Of a DNA stretch of 64,000 bases, positions 60,437-64,000 are shown piece by piece. The translations under genes and the position numbers were made by a program. Positions within the stretch are counted from its first letter, which is position 1, and each line of letters starts with the position of its first letter. This DNA comes from Crassaminicella thermophila. GTDB lineage: Bacteria > Bacillota > Clostridia > Peptostreptococcales > Thermotaleaceae. The notes under the pieces are model-generated. The model ran no database searches and was not told the DNA's origin. It saw nothing but the letters and a program-made list of their open reading frames with translations. The stretch spans positions 1,927,026-1,991,025 of the forward strand of contig NZ_CP042243.1 in the NCBI RefSeq assembly GCF_008152325.1, given 5' to 3'.

Positions 60437-61126
60437 TTATACTCTACTTCTTATAATATTAATTCCATTTAACTTTATATAATCTAGTGCAAGTGGTGAT
60501 ATAATAGCTTTTTCATTTATACAAATTTCTTTATATCCTTGTTCAAACAATCTTATAATATCTGATTCTATTACAACTTTTTTTGTAATTCTATTCTCAT
60601 TTAAAATCTGTTTTGGCATAGAATTTTTATCTTTTCCTTCATTATTTTCTAAAATAGTGAAAAGATTTTCTTCTTTAATAATGTTAATCCCAAAGTTTAT
60701 TAATTGCTTTTCATAAGTTTCTAACATATTGTAAAAAGAATTATTTATACATTTTTTAAATTTTCTATAATAAATCCCTTCCTTTATAACAACAATTTCT
60801 TTTCCATAAAGCAATCCATCTGTTATAATTGTAGATATTTGACTATTATCTATTGCTAAAGCAATACTTGCTAAGTCTTTATTTGATAATTTAGGAACAA
60901 TAATATAATCAAATGATTCTATTTCATTTTTTATGTTAATTTCATTTAAAAACCTTGTATTTTCCCATTTCGAAGCAATCTTTTTATATAATTTTTCATT
61001 TTCATCGAATAAAGTATCTAAAATCAATATTTTTTTTGACTTTAGTTGTTTTTTCTCATCATTGAATAAATCTAATTTTTTTAAAACTTCTTCTGTCACT
61101 AACTTAACCAAATTGTCAATTTCCAT
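60437..61126 (-). CDS. 229-aa eut-operon protein with helical encapsulation-like N-terminus
   Basis: Starts MEIDNLVKLVTEEVLKKLD, an amphipathic helix of the kind that targets cargo to the shell. The middle is flavoprotein/Rossmann-like (KKILILDTLFDENEKLYKKI; YIIVPKLSNKDLASIALAID). The C-terminus carries AIISPLALDYIKLNGINIIR. Found at this place in Clostridia eut operons; activity unknown. Confidence 0.7.
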   Translation of the reverse strand: MEIDNLVKLVTEEVLKKLDLFNDEKKQLKSKKILILDTLFDENEKLYKKIASKWENTRFLNEINIKNEIESFDYIIVPKLSNKDLASIALAIDNSQISTIITDGLLYGKEIVVIKEGIYYRKFKKCINNSFYNMLETYEKQLINFGINIIKEENLFTILENNEGKDKNSMPKQILNENRITKKVVIESDIIRLFEQGYKEICINEKAIISPLALDYIKLNGINIIRSRV

Positions 61127-61176
61127 AGATTCACTCCCTTATACTTTGCAGTTCATAGCTATTCCTAGAGGTATAA

Positions 61177-61812
61177 TTAAAAATAAACAATTTGACCCAA
61201 AACATCGTTACTATAACCTAATGCATTTGCTTCATCCAAGTCTATATGCATGCTCAGATTAAATCTATTATTAACCCTTACTAAAACATCTTCAAAAATC
61301 ACTGGTCTTTGTCCTTTTACCCGAACACTAACAATTTGTTTGTCTTCTACATTAAATCTTTTTGCATCTTCTGTATTCATATGGATATGTCTTTTCGCTA
61401 TAATTACAGATTCTTTAGCTTGTATTACTGATTTTTCTGTTGCAATATATATAGATTCACTTTCTTTTAGTTGTCCTGACTCTCTAACAGGAGGATCAAT
61501 TCCTAGTATTTTTGCGTCTGTCTTAGATATTTCTACTTGAGTTTTATCTCTTGGTGGCCCTAATATAGCTACACCTTTTATAATTCCCTTAGGTCCTATG
61601 AGTGTCACTCTTTCATTGTATTGAAATTGATCAGGCTGAGACAAATCTTTTTTCTTAGTCATTCCATATTGTTTTCCAAACAGTATTTCTATGTGCTCTT
61701 GGCATAAATGTACATGCCTTGCTGATACTTCTACTGGAATGTTTTTTTCTTCATTCTGAAAAGTTTCCAACACCTTTTTTACTATTTCCTTTATTAATAC
61801 TTCTTCCACCAT
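61177..61812 (-). CDS. pduL: PduL/EutD-type phosphate propanoyl/acetyltransferase
   Basis: 211 aa. N-terminal encapsulation helix (EEVLIKEIVKKVLETF); zinc and CoA-site motifs VSARHVHLCQEHIEILFG, VAILGPPRDKTQVEISKTDA, AKRHIHMNTEDAKRF. Converts acetyl-CoA made by EutE to acetyl phosphate and recycles CoA in the microcompartment. Confidence 0.92.
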   Translation of the reverse strand: MVEEVLIKEIVKKVLETFQNEEKNIPVEVSARHVHLCQEHIEILFGKQYGMTKKKDLSQPDQFQYNERVTLIGPKGIIKGVAILGPPRDKTQVEISKTDAKILGIDPPVRESGQLKESESIYIATEKSVIQAKESVIIAKRHIHMNTEDAKRFNVEDKQIVSVRVKGQRPVIFEDVLVRVNNRFNLSMHIDLDEANALGYSNDVLGQIVYF

Positions 61813-61821
61813 ACCACCTCT

Positions 61822-62580
61822 CTATTTATATAAACCTGCTTTAAATTTGCACATCATAATATAGATAGCACTACTTAACCTATTTAAAGCTTTTATTATA
61901 TCAAGTCTTTGTATTTCTTCTTTTCTAAAAGCCTTGATTGCTGAAATTTCAACTTCTCTTACACTACTTCTAAGTGAATTCAATTTAATGATAATTCCAC
62001 CCATTTTATAGTTAGGCAATATATGATCTATACCAAAATATTTCTTAGGATTATGAGACATATCTCTTAACTGTTGTTCATCTAATTCTAACACTCTCAT
62101 TTCATTTAGCTCTTCATTCAATACTTCCGCTCTTAGAATTTTTCTTGTAAAGTTTAATATTTCATCAAGCTCCTTGATGAGTTTATCTATCTTTTTAGAG
62201 TGTACGTAAACTTGAAGTTCCAATATTTGAGATTGAAAACTGTCTAATTTCCCTCTAAATATAATCCTATTGTTATCTTTATAAACAAGCTTATTTCCAT
62301 AAATTTGTGTCATATATTCTGGTTTTTTTTCAAAAGTACCACCAGAATAATAAGATACATATATAGGCGTAATTTTATCGTTTGAACTATTTGATGGTTT
62401 ATTATCATTTTCTATTTTTTCTTCTTTTCTTTCTTTATTTTTTACAATAAGTTCTACATTCTTATCTTTTAGATATTGTCTTGCTGAAGGAGTTATTAAA
62501 GCTTCGGCATCCACATAATACCTAGATGGTATTATGTTTTTAAATTCTGCGCGAAGAGTCGCCTCAGTCAATACTTTCAT
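61822..62580 (-). CDS. eutT: EutT, ethanolamine cobalamin adenosyltransferase
   Basis: 252 aa. N-terminal module ending ALITPSARQYLKDKNVELI, a lysine-rich linker, then the adenosyltransferase domain (LQVYVHSKKIDKLIKELDEI; AIKAFRKEEIQRLDIIKALN RLSS). Makes adenosylcobalamin for EutBC. Confidence 0.9.
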   Translation of the reverse strand: MKVLTEATLRAEFKNIIPSRYYVDAEALITPSARQYLKDKNVELIVKNKERKEEKIENDNKPSNSSNDKITPIYVSYYSGGTFEKKPEYMTQIYGNKLVYKDNNRIIFRGKLDSFQSQILELQVYVHSKKIDKLIKELDEILNFTRKILRAEVLNEELNEMRVLELDEQQLRDMSHNPKKYFGIDHILPNYKMGGIIIKLNSLRSSVREVEISAIKAFRKEEIQRLDIIKALNRLSSAIYIMMCKFKAGLYK

Positions 62581-62610
62581 TAACTCACTCCCTTTAGTTG
62601 ATTCAATTTA

Positions 62611-62633
62611 CCCGGACTAAATTTTAGTCCGGG
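62611..62633. other. GC-rich hairpin between eutM and eutT
   Basis: CCCGGACTAAA / TTTAGTCCGGG, 11-bp arms. T-run only on the plus strand, so for the minus-strand operon it is probably a processing or mRNA-stability element that sets shell protein above enzyme level. Confidence 0.6.
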
Positions 62634-62641
62634 TTTTTTTA

Positions 62642-62926
62642 TTATTCTTGTACTTTAGGAAGGATTATTTCGACTTCACTATGTGGTCTTGGGATTACAT
62701 GAACAGAAATTAACTCACCAACTCGTTCAGCTGCTGCAGCACCTGCATCAGTTGCTGCTTTAACTGCGCCAACATCTCCTCTTACCATTACCGTTACTAA
62801 ACCTCCACCAACTTGTACTTTCCCTATTAAAGTAACATTCGCTGCTTTTACCATTGCATCTGCTGCTTCAACAGAACCTACCAATCCTTTTGTTTCAATC
62901 ATACCTAATGCATTCATACTTGCCAT
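62642..62926 (-). CDS. eutM: EutM hexameric BMC shell protein
   Basis: 94 aa: [60 protein letters not shown]. Major facet tile of the ethanolamine microcompartment; pore loop present. Confidence 0.97.
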   Translation of the reverse strand: MASMNALGMIETKGLVGSVEAADAMVKAANVTLIGKVQVGGGLVTVMVRGDVGAVKAATDAGAAAAERVGELISVHVIPRPHSEVEIILPKVQE

Positions 62927-62950
62927 TTATAATTCCTCCTTAAATTATTT

Positions 62951-64000
62951 TTATATAATATTTTTTAATTGCTCAATTACTAACTTTGTAATTGCTTCTA
63001 AATCAATATCAGGGATTACATTACCTTCATTTTTATCTATTTCTAAATCATCTACTCCATAAGCCATTCTTCTTATATTAATTAAATTCATAGGGGTAAC
63101 ATTATCAGATGTAGCACTTCCACCAACTGCTCCACATCCAAGTGTCAATGATGGTGCAAGATTTGTAGTTAATCCAGTAGCTCCTTGAGAAGATGGAGTA
63201 TTTACTAAAAGTCTTGAAACTGGCTTTCTTAAAGCAAATTCTCTTATGATTTTTTCATTATTAGAATGAATCACTAGTGTATGACCTAATCCATCATTTT
63301 TTAGCAATTCAAAACAAGTTTCACAAGCTTCTTTCCAATCCGCTACTGTATAAAATCCTAATAATACTGTTAATTTTTCTTTAGAGAATGGATATTCTTT
63401 ACCTATACCTTTTTCTTCACATACTAGAACCTTTACCCCTTGAGGTATCTGAATATTTGCCATATTAGCTAAATCTTGTGCTGACTTTCCAACAATTCTA
63501 GGGTTCATTCCTCCACCTGGTTTTTCCATGATCTTTATAACTTTTTCAAGCTGTTCTCCTTTTAAGAAATATCCTCCTTGCCTTACTAGTTCTTTCTTTA
63601 CCTCATCTGAAATACACCTATCCGTTACAATTGATTGCTCTGAGGCGCAAATTGTACCATTATCAAATGTTTTGCTTGCTAAAATTCTCTTTATTGCAAG
63701 TCTTATATCTGCACTTCTTTCTATATACGCTGGTACATTGCCTGGACCAACACCAAGTGCTGGCGTTCCAGAACTATAAGCTGCTTTTACCATTGCAGAA
63801 CCACCCGTTGCTAATATTAATGCAACATCATCATGTTTCATCAATTCATTTGTTCCTTGTATAGTAGGCGTACTTAAGCAACTTATTAATCCTTCTGGTG
63901 CTCCCATTTCTGTTGCAACTTTATTTAAAATTTCTACTGTTTTTATTATGCATTTTCGTGCATTAGGATGTGGACTAAAAATAATTGCATTTCCTGATTT
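62951..64000 (-). CDS. eutE: CoA-acylating acetaldehyde dehydrogenase, C-terminal ~349 residues (5' end outside window)
   Basis: Converts acetaldehyde, NAD and CoA to acetyl-CoA inside the microcompartment. Visible: KSGNAIIFSPHPNARK, LATGGSAMVKAAYSSGTPAL, catalytic Cys in SKTFDNGTICASEQSIV, GLGHTLVIHSNNEKIIREFA. C-terminus complete (ITKLVIEQLKNII). The alignment is closer to the clostridial AdhE/EutE aldehyde dehydrogenase domain; no alcohol dehydrogenase domain follows. Confidence 0.93.
   Translation of the reverse strand, partial: KSGNAIIFSPHPNARKCIIKTVEILNKVATEMGAPEGLISCLSTPTIQGTNELMKHDDVALILATGGSAMVKAAYSSGTPALGVGPGNVPAYIERSADIRLAIKRILASKTFDNGTICASEQSIVTDRCISDEVKKELVRQGGYFLKGEQLEKVIKIMEKPGGGMNPRIVGKSAQDLANMANIQIPQGVKVLVCEEKGIGKEYPFSKEKLTVLLGFYTVADWKEACETCFELLKNDGLGHTLVIHSNNEKIIREFALRKPVSRLLVNTPSSQGATGLTTNLAPSLTLGCGAVGGSATSDNVTPMNLINIRRMAYGVDDLEIDKNEGNVIPDIDLEAITKLVIEQLKNII

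Overview
The window is AT-rich, low-GC DNA from a spore-forming member of the Clostridia, judged from family resemblance only. The evidence is a T-box-controlled valS, a Clostridia-type ethanolamine-utilisation (eut) microcompartment operon, AGGAGG ribosome sites and Spo0E-like genes. Chromosomal DNA lies at both ends (1-4096 and 55449-64000). Between them sits one 51.35-kb prophage (4097-55448) of the contractile-tail, PBSX-like (myovirus) kind, integrated by a large serine recombinase into an ABC-transporter substrate-binding-protein gene. The two halves of that gene are at 3368-4096 and 55449-55724 and rejoin in frame over a 3-bp ATA core. Left flank: valS (5' part), a T-box leader, small membrane and hypothetical genes, and the N-terminal half of the split gene. 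Right flank: the C-terminal half, a coiled-coil gene, then part of the eut operon on the minus strand, in transcription order eutE (partial), eutM, eutT, pduL-type phosphotransacylase, a 229-aa protein, eutN, pduS-like, pduT-like, a 101-aa protein, eutH and eutQ. || The prophage is read mostly leftward. From the right end it has: the serine integrase; membrane and coiled-coil cargo genes; an immunity region (47.0-52.2 kb) with four consecutive divergent repressor/Cro-like pairs, three of them with their own recognisable palindromic operators; an early region (30-47 kb) with P22_AR-, BRO- and AntA-type antirepressors, an SbcC/Rad50-like ATPase, RecT, a metallo-beta-lactamase-fold nuclease candidate, a replisome organiser, a helicase loader, RusA, an HNHc nuclease, NdpA, YopX, SSB and a sigma-like late regulator; then a cos-type packaging and head module (HNH, TerS, TerL, portal, ClpP-like protease, capsid), connectors, sheath, tube, chaperones with a programmed frameshift, tape measure and baseplate, tail fibre, amidase, XhlA and holin. 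|| Left of the lysis genes is an accessory arm. It holds an SOS-box-controlled STAS/GHKL-ATPase plus DUF4325 pair, a LexA-like repressor that lacks its self-cleavage apparatus, a probable type I (Hol-Tox) toxin locus, and a plasmid-like block next to attL: Xre regulator, ParM-like actin, ParR-like protein, two tiny membrane proteins and a HerA/VirB4-like ATPase. Phage morphogenesis genes are intact, but many early genes, the amidase and the tail fibre carry single-nucleotide indels or in-frame stops, so the element looks partly decayed. || Most notable: the stacked immunity switches; an integrase stop codon that exists only in the integrated state; three SOS boxes beside a non-cleavable LexA paralogue; a partition plus secretion-ATPase arm inside a myovirus prophage; and Spo0E-family genes that could link the phage to host sporulation.
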